Under the pieces are notes generated by a model, which ran no database searches, was not told the DNA's origin, and saw nothing but the letters and a program-made list of their open reading frames with translations. This document shows, one piece after another, positions 24,227 to 35,689 of a stretch of 64,000 bases of DNA. The stretch is taken from NCBI GenBank assembly GCA_964058805.1, contig CAXKVV010000022.1:372001-436000 (forward strand). The letters are read 5' to 3'. A program made the translations under genes and the position numbers. Position 1 is the first letter of the stretch. Each line of letters begins with the position of its first letter. The DNA is from Schoenoplectus triqueter. Its lineage: Eukaryota > Streptophyta > Magnoliopsida > Poales > Cyperaceae.

Positions 24227-26320
24227 ATTATTCCATCAAATGAAATTATGGATGGTTTTTGATAAGATAGAGGCCAACGCTTCGGTCTCTACCCATTTGG
24301 TGAAATATTTAGTCTCAACGAATATGTATTTCCTCTGTCAAGCAGCTACTAGAAAAGGTCCGAGCAAGTCGATGCTCCATAATTCGAAGGGTCATGCTTC
24401 GAAAATGAAGACCATCTCATATGGGGGTATACGAAAGATCTTGCTATTATGTTGGCACTTTTTGCACATTTGAACTAATGTCGTTACATCCATCTTCAAG
24501 GCTGGCTACTAAAACTCTGCCATGAGGATTCTTTTGCCCAATATTTTGCTCCTTGTTGGTTGCCGCAGATACCTCTGTGGACTTCCACTAATATTTCTCG
24601 GATCTTGATTTTCACCACACATTTCAACCAAGACTACAAAGAATCATCGCTTTTATATCTTGTATCCCAAATATAATACATCAGAGCCAACCTTTAAATT
24701 TTTCTCGCTTTAAGTTTGTCAACCGGTAGTTCTCTAGAAATTAAAAAATCGCCACATGAGAGTGTACAATTCTTCCTCAACTGATATGTCAGTGATGACA
24801 AAAAATGACTAAGCATGTCTACGCTTGGATGAGGGACATCCATGATAATAATGGGTTTTTTCTCGTCAAGTCTTTCTAAAGCTGCCAGCTTCGAGAGTGC
24901 ATCTGCAAGGGTATTCCTTCTTCAAGGTACATATTGGATTTGTACTTTTCCGAAATCTAATGTTAGGGCCATCAAATTCTCTTTGTATCTTGCTAGCATG
25001 TCATCTAGCACTCTAGTCTTGTCATTCACCTGCATGATTGCTAACTGAGAGTCACTGAACATGTTGACTTCTCGAGCTCTGACCTCCTTAGCTATTCGGA
25101 GACCTGCAATCATAGCCTCATATTTGACTATATTGTTAATAGCGAAGAACAAGAGATGAAGTGCGTAATTCAATACTTCTCATTTTGAATCCCTCAATGT
25201 AATACCTACTTCGGCTCCTGCTACGGAAGATGCACCATGATGTAGAGCTCCCAATTCTCATCCCACTTATCTATAGGGTTTGAATACTCAGCAATGAAGT
25301 CGGTCAGAATCTCTAGCTTTATGGTTATCCTTGGGTGGAAATGAGATGTCAAATTTTGAGAGCTCGAGGCCCACCCCAAGAGTCTTCCAGATGCATTGTA
25401 ATTGAAAGGCACCTTTCTCAGCAGGAGTCCCGTGAGGATCTGAATGGGCCTAGAAATAGGGCCTCAACTTCCATACTGCAATGATCAAGACATAGACGGT
25501 CTTCTTGATAGGCGGGTATATGGTTTTGACGTCCTTAAGGATGTGAGAAATAAAGTATATAGGGCGTTATTGTTTGTCCTCTTCTCGAACTAAGGCGGCG
25601 CTGATAGCATGGTCCACAACTGCCAAATACAAGAGTGATGAATCATCGATGGCTAGTCATGTTAGGAAAGGTGGATTTGATAAGTACTGCTTGATTTTTT
25701 TTCAAACGCCTTTGCGCACTGAACAGTCCATTCAAATTGTACATACTTGCGCATTGCCTTAAAGAAGGGAAGACATACTTCATTGGAATAAGTAATAAAT
25801 TGGTTAAGACCTATCAATTTCCCTATGAGTGGCTGAAGTTCCTTCAGATTTTTTGGTGGTGTCATGTTGAAAATGGTTTTGTAACGTGATGGATATCTTT
25901 TATAAAACTCAGATTTAAGGTACTGTATAAGGTCTCCTTATCGAAAGATCTTTTCGAGAATATCTCAAAGTTACATGCAATCCTCTATGGAGTGTCCCTT
26001 AGAGCGATGATACTAGCAATAACTGTTCTCATCCCAGATTTTAAACACACATATGTCTATTGGTCTCGGTAATTCGAACCTATAGCTGATGAGTTTAAGG
26101 AGATCTTGAGTTGGTTGATCAAACTAGGCAAAAAGATAAAATACAGCTTGCATCTGAGATCATCATTGTACCCTCATTTCTTGTGGTTGTCACCGCGCTC
26201 ATCATTATGGGAGTCACCTAGTTGATTTTCTCTCCTGGATAAATTATAATTTATCTTATCTTTTGGAGATTGAGACCTCCAACTCCTTCGAATTGGTTCA
26301 GTGTTCTCCTCTCCTCTCAT
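24226..26320 (-). pseudogene. Ty3/gypsy pol remnant (RT, RNase H, second RNase H, truncated integrase), Tat-like
   Basis: Read on the minus strand, this is a decayed gypsy polyprotein with stops and frameshifts. From the RT/RNase H side: a segment matching the RT-connection region (PPKNLKELQPLIGKLIGLN, then CLPFFKAMRK, 25662-25865); RNase H-like blocks (KLRPYF, ADFIAEYS-like, 25220-25480); a second RNase H-type block (KYEAMIAGLRIAKEVRA, then FSDSQLAIMQVN, 24922-25130); and an integrase start (CKKCQHNS zinc-finger half, FELWSIDLLGPFLVA, YFTKWVETEALA, 24240-24480) containing at least two in-frame stops. The extra RNase H before integrase is characteristic of the plant Tat group. The integrase is cut off at the satellite junction, so the rest of integrase and the 3' LTR are missing. 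The plus-strand ORFs over this stretch are shadows. Confidence 0.85.
26313..26320. repeat. Left 8-bp target-site duplication of the hAT element
   Basis: CCTCTCAT immediately precedes the hAT terminus at 26321 and is repeated exactly at 30612-30619. An 8-bp duplication is the hAT hallmark. Confidence 0.95.
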
Positions 26321-26340
26321 CAGGGCTGCTAATGGACGGA

Positions 26341-27302
26341 TACCAGCTCGTGTCCAGTTTAGCCCGTTGATTAAGAATTGAAGTCCATGTTCAAGCTCAG
26401 ACCATCTTTATAAAATTTTGTCCAGTTCAAGTCTAATTCAGTTTGAAATCAAAAAAGTCCATATTCTGCCCACAATTTGTCTATGGTTTAACCATATGGA
26501 CTTTGCTTTTGAGCTTTGCCATATGGACTTTAACCAAAGACGATCCATATTATGGAATTAAATCTCAAGTTGGAACTTTAATTTAATATACCTTCAACTC
26601 TGCAACTAATGGTCCAACTAACGCTAAACATGGCCTCACCTTAACCCCAATCGCGCATTAAAATATTTCAAAAGCAAGAACCTATAATCATGAAACTTTT
26701 ACAATTAAGATTCAGTAAAAACATACATCAGTTTGAACAACATGATGATCACTTAAATCCAATATATGTACGTGCAGCGCACCAATCTGCAAAAAGTAAA
26801 CAAACCCATTATGTAAACTATAAAGTATTATAGGATCAACAGTTTTTTAATATTATAGAAGTTTGAGATGTGGGTGGAGACCTATATAATAGTTCTGATA
26901 TTCCAAAGTTTTTTTGAATGTAATATACATTTTCAATTTTCTTCCCTAGGCGGCCATGCAGGTACCAATTAAGAGATGCAGTGTCTGCATGTACCAGTTG
27001 CTTTCAGCTCATTTGTTTCTTTCTTCGTGGTGGTTGCTCCAATCATACAACCTTTGTTGGTACCACACCATCATCCCACCCGATATTTTTTAAACATTAA
27101 ATCTCCACTGCAAATTTGCAAGATGGCCCACTGATTGTTTTGCTCTCCTTCCGGAGTTCTTCTGAAATCCATGATATCTTTTGTATTGCTGTGCATCCCA
27201 ACCACAAAATGGTTTCCGACACCTCTTTTGGACAGTTTACAGATGGATTAAAAATTACATTCAAAACAGAGAACCAGATAAAATGTATATTAAAAATTAC
27301 CA
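26341..27302 (-). other. hAT 3' untranslated/sub-terminal region
   Basis: This is non-coding DNA between the transposase stop and the left inverted repeat. Short TCCA/GTCCA motifs cluster at 26360-26540, next to the terminus. No second ORF is credible here. Confidence 0.6.
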
Positions 27303-29273
27303 TTAAATTGCTTTAGAATTTCGCATGAATGGACGGAATTGATTCAAGTCAAATGAACCGTCATTGGGACCAAACCAATCCTTTGTGCAAATGAGAGACT
27401 CAAGAGTTTCAGCACCCATAGAATTGCGCAAGTTGTCAGTCAATCGACCTGCCGCACTAAACGCAGATTCGGATGCAACAGTAGAGACAGGGACAGTAGA
27501 GACAGGGACAGCCAAGAAGTCCCGAACCATGTTTGCAAGTGTAGGATACAACTCTGAATTCTTCTTCCACCATTGCAAGATATTAAAATTTTCATCTTCT
27601 TCTAACTCTAGCACATCTTCTTCCAAGTAACTATCTAATTCAGACCTCTTAGGACGTGAAAAACGATTTTGGATCTTAAATTCAGCAAATCGCTTCTCGA
27701 GTTTCCTTTTTCCAAGCGCTCTACTTTCTTCTTGAGAGGTATTGCTGCTTGTTTCTTGCTCTTGCTCTCTATTTTGCGTCAAACTCTCATATGTCTTGTA
27801 GAACTCCCTAAGCCAAAACTGAACATCTTCAAGCTTTAATTTAGCCTCTTCTTCTCCGTAAGCACATTTAAAGCAAAATTCTAGAAATACCATTTTGGAT
27901 CGAGGATCTAGAACGCTTGCTAAAGTTAGGATCATATTCGGGTCTTCCCAGTACTTGTAAAACTTTTTTTGCATCTCTTGAGATATACCCCATAAAATTC
28001 CATTGTTCCTCACATCTTCATCAAACAATTGTTGGCGAATAGTCCAAACCTCCTTTATGTATCTATGCGACGTGGGACGCCTAACAGTCGAGAAAATTTC
28101 TGTTGCAACTAGAAAGCTCTCTAAGAATCTTGCAACCAATTCAGCATTCTTCCACTCATCCAAATCAGGAACCTGCATTCTTGTATCATTTGCATACCTC
28201 GATAATGCATTTTTATACTCCAAAGCTTGATTGATCATCTCAAAAGTTGAATTCCACCTTGTTGGACAATCTAGAATCAATCCTTTCCGAGGTTTTAATC
28301 TCAATTCCGTCGTAATGGCATTAAACACCTGTAGTTTTGTTGGAGATGAATCGATAGTTCGCATGAGCTCTCTAATTTTTTTCACTGTCGGCTGTATAAT
28401 ACTCATACCATCTTGTACCAAGATATTCAAAATGTGCGCTGTGCACCTCATGTGCATAAATCTCCCACAAAAATTAGTTCTCTCCCAAAGTTTGTTCTCT
28501 AGTAAGGACACTGCATTATCGTTTGCGGAGCAATTATCTAGAGTCAAGGTGAATATCTTCTAATCTAGCTTCCAATGCACCAAGATTTGTTCGATCACAT
28601 CCGAAATTGCTTGACACTTGTGAGGATAAGGCATTTTTTTAAAAGCAATGATCTTCTTTTGGAGATTGAAACCATGATCAATGTAATGTGCCGTCAAGCA
28701 CAAGTATCCTAATTTTGTACTTGAGGTCCAGATGTCACTCGTGAAACACACTCGTGAATCTAATGCAGCAAATTCATTCAACGCTACATCACTGCCAGCC
28801 TTGAATACCTCTACGCAATCATTTCTTAGAGTTTGACGCTTTACAGCTCTATATTCAGGCCTAAGAGATCTCATAGCTGGTTCCCAAAATCGGCTATTAA
28901 TTATCGAAAAAGGTATCTCAGCATCAATAAAGAGCAAGGTTAGGAGGCTACGAGTCAAATCCGGATCAAACCTAAAAGTGGAAGTCTCAAATAGATCTTT
29001 TCCTAGATTAGCAACTATCATTGCTCTTTCTTCTTTAGGGATGTTCGGACAGCCTTCTAGGATATGACGACGCAAGTGTGTTGTTCCTGATCTTGGCTTG
29101 AAAGTAAACTTGGCTTCACACTTTTTGCAAACCACTATATTTTCTTCTGCATCATCAAAATGGTTCCACACAAATGATCTTTTTCGCGAACCACTCTGTC
29201 TAATTTCAATTGCTCTACTCCCACTCTCAGATTCATTACCAATGATATCACCATGGGAACCTGATTGTGTCAT
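27303..29273 (-). pseudogene. hAT transposase with one in-frame stop codon
   Basis: The reading frame spans 657 codons on the minus strand. Domains in order: a BED-type zinc finger (SFVWNHF at residues 33-39, C49-x2-C52, H66 and H70); an RNase H-like catalytic core with the SDIWTSS motif (Asp180) and LTLDNCSAND (Asp246 of the continuous frame); RWNSTFEMI and LASVLDPRSKM blocks; and the C-terminal hAT dimerisation region (WWKKNSELYPTLANMVRDFL, then ASESAFSAAGR). A TAG stop at codon 238 (28560-28562), between LVHWKLD and KIFTLTLDN, splits it into 237 and about 418 codons without a frameshift. A 15-bp tandem duplication near 27478-27507 repeats PVSTV inside the normally conserved PVSTVASES segment. 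It would bind the element's ends and excise it if intact. Stop suppression or splicing around the TAG cannot be excluded, but no good intron is visible. Confidence 0.92.
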
Positions 29274-30594
29274 TACCTATAAGATACAAGAATTAAAATA
29301 ATTTAGTTACTATTTAGCACTTAATGTGTTCATTGAAATAAAGCAGAAAATAATTCTAACACTCTTTCAGTAATTGTAGATAGACCAACCAAACCTACAT
29401 ACATTGATTGCTATGCTAAAATATACACCACAATAAACAACTAACATGACAGATACTAAAATTTAACAAATTGATGCAGATACTAAATTTTATCTGCACC
29501 GGCAATTACAACCTACAAAAGAAATGGCTCTTGGGTAGATATGGACTTGTTACAACAGAAAGGTAAAGGGAAAAGCTTCAGCTCCAACTTCCAAGTTGCC
29601 AGGTAGATGTAGACTTGTTACTATCACATAAAAAAAATCAAAAACTAATGTAAAAGATATGTATCCCATTGCTGAACTATGATTTCAACGGACCTAAGAA
29701 TTTAGTATTAAATCAGTCTAATATATAGTTGTGTCAATACTTAAAAATTATTTGGGTACCGACAGGCGACAACTAGAATTTTTAATTTCATAAAAAGGGA
29801 CGAATTAAGTCTACCAAAGAAGAACCACGCCAGCCAGGTGCCTACTTAATCAAACCTAAAGCTTAGAATATTTAGAAAAGAAAAAGAAGTTGAGAAATCA
29901 GAGCTAAACAATTTATAAGTGCAATTTTTATCAAATTTTGAAATGTATATTTTTAAAAAATATTTATATTTAGTAGTGTGTGTACTGTGTATAAATATAG
30001 TATGCAAAGCCTTTCTTCTAGGATTTGTCGAATCTGCTCCTGGGTGCTAATCGATAAGCAAGTAAGAAAGAGAGAAAGGTGCTTACCTCTTGAATCTGGA
30101 GGCAAAGGCGGACAACTAAGTGAAGGTGGACACTGGACAACAAGCTCGTGAGGATAAGGTTAGAGATCGTGTGGAGGTAGGAGGCTTCACTATCGACACT
30201 CACACACAATGTGAAACTCACACACAATGTGAAGGAAAAATAATTTCGAAGGTGGACTGAGAGAGAGAGGTGAGTTCGCTGGGTTTCACGGAATAGAAAA
30301 TAAAAGGAAGTAATTGAAACGTATGGATCGCCATTTTGCTAGTCGACGAGAGACGAGAGTGCGTCGTTTGAACGAGAAAGAATGAGTAGGGTTTTTCGAA
30401 CGAGTAGGATTGTCGAACCAACATCAGTCCAACATCAATCCACTGTGTAGTCCATTTTTAGCCCACAATTCTCCATATTTCGTCCATTTAATATTTATAT
30501 TTGAGTTCAAATTGGGCTTTATGTCCATGTTCAAATGAAGTCCAGTCCAATAAAATTCACTATTGTCCAGTCCATTTTGTCCATAGACTCATAT
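29274..30594 (-). promoter_or_regulatory. hAT 5' region: leader, putative promoter and sub-terminal repeats
   Basis: This is the upstream side of the transposase. Clustered GTCCA/TCCA motifs at 30420-30600 mirror those at the other end. Short minus-strand ORFs at 30018-30424 have no domain and look incidental. The promoter position is inferred; no single TATA box could be chosen. Confidence 0.4.
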
Positions 30595-30611
30595 GTCCAT
30601 TAGCAGCCCTA

Positions 30612-30619
30612 CCTCTCAT
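30612..30619. repeat. Right 8-bp target-site duplication of the hAT element
   Basis: CCTCTCAT directly follows the terminus CAGCCCTA and is identical to 26313-26320. Confidence 0.95.
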
Positions 30620-30919
30620 ATAGCCTTCAGCAAATGTTACAAACTTGTTGAAAGTTCTACAGTTTTTCCTATATGAGTCATACTTCAATGTGCCTGGGCC
30701 CCCATTTCACAGACCTCGCTGGAGGGCACTCAGAGCGAACTCATCGGAGTAGTTCTCAATCTTCCTCATAATCCTCATAAATATGTGAACATAGGTTTTG
30801 GTCTTCTCGATAGGACCATGCTTAATATCTAAGTGAGAATCCACTGTAACTCAATGTATCTTTATGTGATTGTACCTCTCCAGAATATGTAAAATCATCA
30901 AAGGATCTAATAGTGCATG
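30620..30919 (-). pseudogene. Gypsy gag fragment between the hAT and copia insertions
   Basis: The minus-strand translation gives a typical retrotransposon Gag segment (EKTKTYVHIFMRIMRKIENY, FALSALQRGL, stop, GTLKYDSYRKN, FNKFVTFAEGYMR). It continues the gypsy element interrupted at 26320. At 30920-30924 it is interrupted again by the copia element and resumes at 40765. Confidence 0.7.
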
Positions 30920-30924
30920 GTAAG
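30920..30924. repeat. Left 5-bp target-site duplication of the large copia element
   Basis: GTAAG precedes the LTR terminus TGTTAG at 30925 and recurs at 40765-40769 after the last CAACA of the 3' LTR. Confidence 0.95.
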
Positions 30925-32975
30925 TGTTAGTTTATAATAATCTTGAAGTCAATAATACGATAAATTTGTTATATAAAGCTTTGTTCATGAATTGGATATT
31001 TAAACGATATTTTGTTTCCTTGAGTATTATTGAATTTATGAATCATTCCGAGTTCATGACTGGAATTGTGAAACTTCATAATATAGAATATACTCTTAAA
31101 AGTCACTAACCAAGGTAATTAGTAGGAACACTTATTAACCGTTATCAGGTTAGTATGTGGATTAAATGATGGTCAAGTTTTACAGACCATAGACAAAGAG
31201 TTATCATTTTAATCACATAGATAGATGTTCACGGAACATCATATTTGATAGACCCCGAATGAAACATTAAATGAAATTGTGTTCGTGTCATTAATGTTTT
31301 CGTTCAGTATTAAATTCTAAAGTATGAGATATTCATCTTTCCTACATAAGATATGTATGTGTGTGATTTCTACCAAACGTTATCCGTAAAAGGTAGCTAT
31401 AAAGGTAGCTCTTCGGTATACATAACTTATGCGGAGGAAGAGATGGTTTGCCAAAAGTACTATTGTCCATCGTATTTCTATACGAGTTATAGCATCACTG
31501 GGCCCCTTGATAGAGTAAGATTATCTGCTAGCAGCATAATTACAAGAGTAATTATATTTGATAATTTACTCAGGATCAAGAAAAGATTAAGTTTGCAAGG
31601 ATGACACATACCTACCTTGAAACTGATCTGATAGCTATGAGACAAAAGAATTAAACACAAGTAAATAGTTTACTGGATCATGATATTGTACAGTACATCA
31701 TCATCTCTGTAATTGGATGGTCATAGTGCATTCTGCCAGATGTCTCCTATGATTATAGAAGTTAAAACGGTTTTAACTCTATTTACTAATATAACACGGA
31801 TCCTGTCGGGTCACACCGTATAGGAGTTAATCGGAGAATCTTATTGATTAATTATGAATTATTTATAATTAATAATAAGATGGTTATAATTAATTATATA
31901 TGATACAATTATATTTGTCATAAAGATGACAAGAAGTAAAAATCAGATTGAATTTATAACGTGTTGGACACGTCGTATAAATTCGCCGAAACAACAACCG
32001 AGAAAAATATAATTGTAGATGATAATTATATATATTTGATTTGGATTTTAAATGTTAATTATGGATTTGAATTATGGGTCAAAGCCCATTTATAATTAAA
32101 GTCTTAATTAATAATTAAAAGCCCAAAATCAGAAAAGCCCCAAAAAAGCCCAAAAAGGCCCATGAAAAACCCATGGGTATTTCGGTAATTTGGCCAAAAA
32201 GCCCAATGGCGTTTTGGTAAATTGGATGAACTTTAAGGGTATTTTGGTCTTTTCACTTTGAAACCTCCCTACTATTTATGAGGGCATTTTGGTAATTTGT
32301 CAATTCCACTTTTTCTATAAATAGAGGGGTAGGGTGAGAGAAAAAGTTCCACCAAATCAGTTCTGCTTTCTCTCTCTCGGTATACGGTTGTTTCAGAATT
32401 CACGGGATTGGTGAATAGTGTTTTTACGAAAGTTGCGGTATTTCTGCACATTTGTGAAACAGAATTACTGCGAGTCATGAATAGTACTATTTCGTCTTTT
32501 CTCGGGTGAATAGTGTTTTTGCGAGAAACCGCGGTTTACGGTATTTCTGGCAAAAGAAATAAACCGCTCTCTGGTCAGTCCTGGTGGATAACCTACAGAG
32601 GCATCAGACGTTTGGTGCTCCGAGATAAGCCGATTTTCATTCCAATTGAAATTTGGAAGCGAGGTATAACATCTTATATTAATCTATTTAATTGTTAAGT
32701 AGATTAATATTTTAGAAATCAATCATGGAGTAGATCAATAAAGGTTTAAAGAGGTGTGTATCTCTCGGTAATAATCCGACACATCACTTTAACCCTAAGC
32801 TTAAGTTAGAAGTAAAATAATATTTTACTGTCTTTTGTAAAGGATTAAATGTCTGTAACTCTCGGTTATTATCCGACATACTTTAATCCCTAACTTAAAT
32901 AGAAGTAAAATTTTTGTTCTACGTTCTTTCCGCAGCTTGAGCATTAATGGGATTTGGACATTCTGAATCCCAACA
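30925..32975 (+). repeat. 5' LTR of the copia element (2,051 bp)
   Basis: It begins TGTTAGTTTATAATAATC and ends GAATCCCAACA, giving TG...CA termini. A likely TATA box (CTATAAATAGAGG) lies at about 32315-32327, followed by a pyrimidine-rich CTTTCTCTCTCTCGG segment that would be the leader start. The short ORFs inside the LTR (for example 31353-31604) recur in the 3' LTR and are not genes. Confidence 0.95.
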
Positions 32976-32976
32976 G

Positions 32977-32988
32977 TGGTATCAGAGC
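32977..32988 (+). other. Primer binding site (initiator tRNA-Met type)
   Basis: TGGTATCAGAGC lies one base after the 5' LTR. This is the standard plant copia primer site, complementary to the 3' end of initiator tRNA-Met. It primes minus-strand cDNA synthesis. Confidence 0.93.
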
Positions 32989-33204
32989 AAAGGCTCTCCC
33001 GCTGATTGATTTTCTATAAGGTTATATCTTATGCAAATAAGATGCATATACCCCGTATCGGTTTAATTCTTAGATTTACAGCTTAAAGTCCAAACCAAAT
33101 AAAATTGGATTTTCTTGGTTCGGCTCTGTCGACTAATAAAGTTAAATTAAATTTAAGCTTTCTTTATACTTTCTTTACGCTTTTTTTTTGAAAACTTTCG
33201 ATTG

Positions 33205-33670
33205 TGTTAAAGTATATCTAAGAATGTGATGAAGCAATAAAGTACCTGAGTAAGAGCTGTTGATCTCCACACATAAAAGATAAGGTGATGTCAAAGAAAG
33301 ATGAGAAGTGGATATCTTCGGTATTCTTTTTGACAAGCCCTTTTATGTGTCCTGATAACTGACCCAAAAGGAACTTTGTCACGTTACCAAATTACTTTTG
33401 CGCTTTCGAAGCATGGCAAATGTAACTCTTTTGCTTTTTCAGAAATATTTGGTTATGAAAAGTATATCTATGAATGTGATGAAGCAATAAAGTACCTGAG
33501 TAAGAGCTGTTGATTTCCACACCTGAAAGAGATGGTTCTGTCTAAGAAAGATTGAATTTAAAGTGGTCCTCATGACCCCAATCTTTTCTGGGAGCCCCTT
33601 TTACGTGTCCTGATAACTGGCCCAAAAGGAACTTTATCACGTTATCAAATTGTTTTCTCGTACCAAAAAG
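33205..33670 (+). repeat. Direct duplication (~255 bp spacing) in the copia leader
   Basis: The phrase GAATGTGATGAAGCAATAAA with following CTGAGTAAGAGCTGTTGAT occurs near 33221 and again near 33473. A TTTTACGTGTCCTGATAACT-like phrase with CCCAAAAGGAACTTT follows each copy. It lies in the untranslated leader between the primer site and gag. Confidence 0.8.
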
Positions 33671-33780
33671 AATTAACTGTTTTGAAACCACATAAAATGT
33701 TTATATGCTTTTTACGGTATAAGTAAAGAAGAAAGATATAGCTGCAAAATAAAGAATTGAGAACTGATAGAAATATACGT

Positions 33781-34270
33781 GACTGATTCATGTATAAATA
33801 TATACAAAATGTTTGTATGAACTGATAAATTAGATTTACTGCTTTGATTTAAAATGTATCTTATCATAAACACAAAGCTACTCCTATTGGATAGATAGTA
33901 GCTATATACATGACTGATTCATGTATAAAAATATACAAAATGTTTGTATGAACTGGTAAATTATATTTACTGCTTTGATTTGAAATGTATCTTATCATAA
34001 ACGCAAAGCTACTCCTATTGGATATATAGTAGCTATATACGTGACTGATTCATGTATAAATATATATAAAATGTTTGTATGAGCAGGTAAATTAGATTTA
34101 CTGTTTTGATATGAAATGTATCTTATCATAGATGCAAAGCTACTTCTATTGGATAGATAGTAGTTATATACGTGACTGATTCATGTATATATACATAATG
34201 TTTGTATGAGCTGGTAAATTGGATTTACCGCTTTGATAATAAATGAGTAAATTAGATTTATCATTTTAAG
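33781..34270 (+). repeat. 131-bp tandem repeat, about four copies, in the copia leader
   Basis: GACTGATTCATGTATA recurs at 33781, 33912, 34043 and 34174, exactly 131 bp apart each time. Each copy also contains TGTTTGTATGA, ATTTACTG(C/T)TTTGAT and AAAGCTACT(C/T)CTATTGGATA. The last copy is truncated. After it, a second duplication (AACCGTGAA(A/G)GAA, GTCAAAGAAAGACTGGAAAA) occurs at about 34271 and 34428. Confidence 0.9.
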
Positions 34271-34986
34271 GAACCGTGAAAGAATGTTATGTCAAAGAAA
34301 GACTGGAAAAAGAACTTTCAATGATCTTTCTGGCAGACGTCTTTTCATGTATTCATAAGTCTGTTTAAAGTCAGCTTAATAAACTGACTAATTATAAATG
34401 TATAAATTAGATTTATCATTTTTAAGAAACCGTGAAGGAAGATTGTGTCAAAGAAAGACTGGAAAAGGAACTTTTAGTGGTCTTTCTGGCAGACATCTTT
34501 TACGTGTTCGTAAGTCTGTTTAAAGTCAGTTTAACAAACTGACTGCTTACGATGTTAAACCTAAAAAATTAAGTAATATTACCTACTCTGTCCTTGCATA
34601 TCATTGTTCATTGGCAGACGTGACCTACTCAGTAGGCGTCACCTTTTACCTTTGGTTTTCGAGGGTTATGTCCGACATAACGAACCAAATAGAGTGAGGT
34701 TACTTACCAATGATTTCCAAAACAGTTTTGGATTTGGGGCAAAGTTTCGTTAAAACATATGATATTTAGCGAAACCAAAAATCACATAGAGATGTGATTA
34801 GCAAAGAGTTGCTTACCTAAGATAATTAATAAATGAGTTATTCAACGATAACTTGATTATAAGTGAAAATAGGGATCTTGGTCCTAACTATAAACGGGAA
34901 TAGAATAAATTTGTAGTGGGAGTTTTATTTGGAATAAAACATTACATGAACAAAGCTAAAAATTTTTACATTTTACGTTGTAGCAC

Positions 34987-35640
34987 ATGGCTAAAGAAAC
35001 TCTTACTAATACGTTCCGTGCGCTCACAATCATACTAAGACATGAGAAACTCGAGTACGTCATTAACACATCAATCCCTACACAACAAATGAAGTCACCA
35101 TATATAACAAGCACAAAGAAGATGAGCTCGATGTACAAAGTTTCTTGGTCAAGAAATTTAAGGTGACTAAATCTCCGCTGAGTCATAAGATGACTGAGGG
35201 CAGCTCTCTTGACACTCACATACTCCGTATGACGAGCGATGTTGAACAGTTGGAGAAGCTTAACAGTCCGTTGAGCAAAGAGTTTGCTACGGATGTTATC
35301 CTAAACTCTTTCCCTCCTAGCTATTCTAATTTCATCAGGAATTATTATATGCTGGGAATGGACAAGAGTTTGCAGGAGCTCCAAGGGATGTTGAGGATCA
35401 CTGATGGGGAGATGAAGAAGAGTTCTTCTATCCTCGTGATCCAAGAAGGTACGAGGAAGATTAAAAAAGATGAAACGCAAAATGACTCCTAAAGTGGCAC
35501 CTAAGTACAAGGATAAAGGGAAGATGGTTCCTAATCAGAACACTCTCAAAGCAAAAGTCTCTTCTACCTCTGACTGCTTTTACTATCAAAGTAAAGATCA
35601 TTGGAAGAGGAACTGCCCTAAGTATCTGGAGATGTAAGGA
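34987..35640 (+). pseudogene. Copia gag remnant
   Basis: The frame appears to start at ATG 34987 (MAKETLTNTFRALTIILRHE, then KLEYVINTSIP). The usual middle of copia Gag then seems to be missing, and sequence resumes with VQSFLVKKFKVTKSPLSHKM, EGSSLDTHILRM and PPSYSNFIRNYYM (35145-35492). The nucleocapsid zinc knuckle is at about 35567-35625 (CFYYQSKDHWKRNC). The second Cys of the expected CxxC is Tyr and the usual GH is DH, so the knuckle is probably non-functional. At least one frameshift separates the blocks. Confidence 0.85.
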
Positions 35641-35689
35641 TGGGAAAGGTTCCCAAGACTTCAACTTAAGATATTTTTATTGTTGAAGT

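Larger units (their letters stand above)
26321..30611 (-). mobile_element. hAT (Ac-like) DNA transposon, 4,291 bp, complete ends
   Basis: The element begins CAGGGCTGCTAATGGAC (26321-26337) and ends GTCCATTAGCAGCCCTA (30595-30611). Read inward these are 17-bp terminal inverted repeats that match at all but the outermost base (C versus T), as in maize Ac. It is flanked by perfect 8-bp duplications. Inside, on the minus strand, lies one transposase reading frame (29273-27303) broken by a single stop. It is inserted in the gag-pol region of the Tat-like gypsy element. The flanking sub-terminal DNA (26340-27090 and 29280-30590) is rich in GTCCA/TGGAC-type motifs, which may be transposase-binding sites. 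Intact ends, an intact target duplication and a nearly open transposase suggest a fairly young insertion. Confidence 0.95.

Noticed and set aside
24213..24473. Plus-strand 86-codon ORF across the satellite/gypsy junction
   Set aside because: It is antisense to recognisable gypsy integrase and starts within the satellite.
31353..31604. 83-codon ORF repeated at 39067-39318
   Set aside because: Both copies are inside the two LTRs of the same copia element, so the duplication reflects LTR identity, not a gene family.
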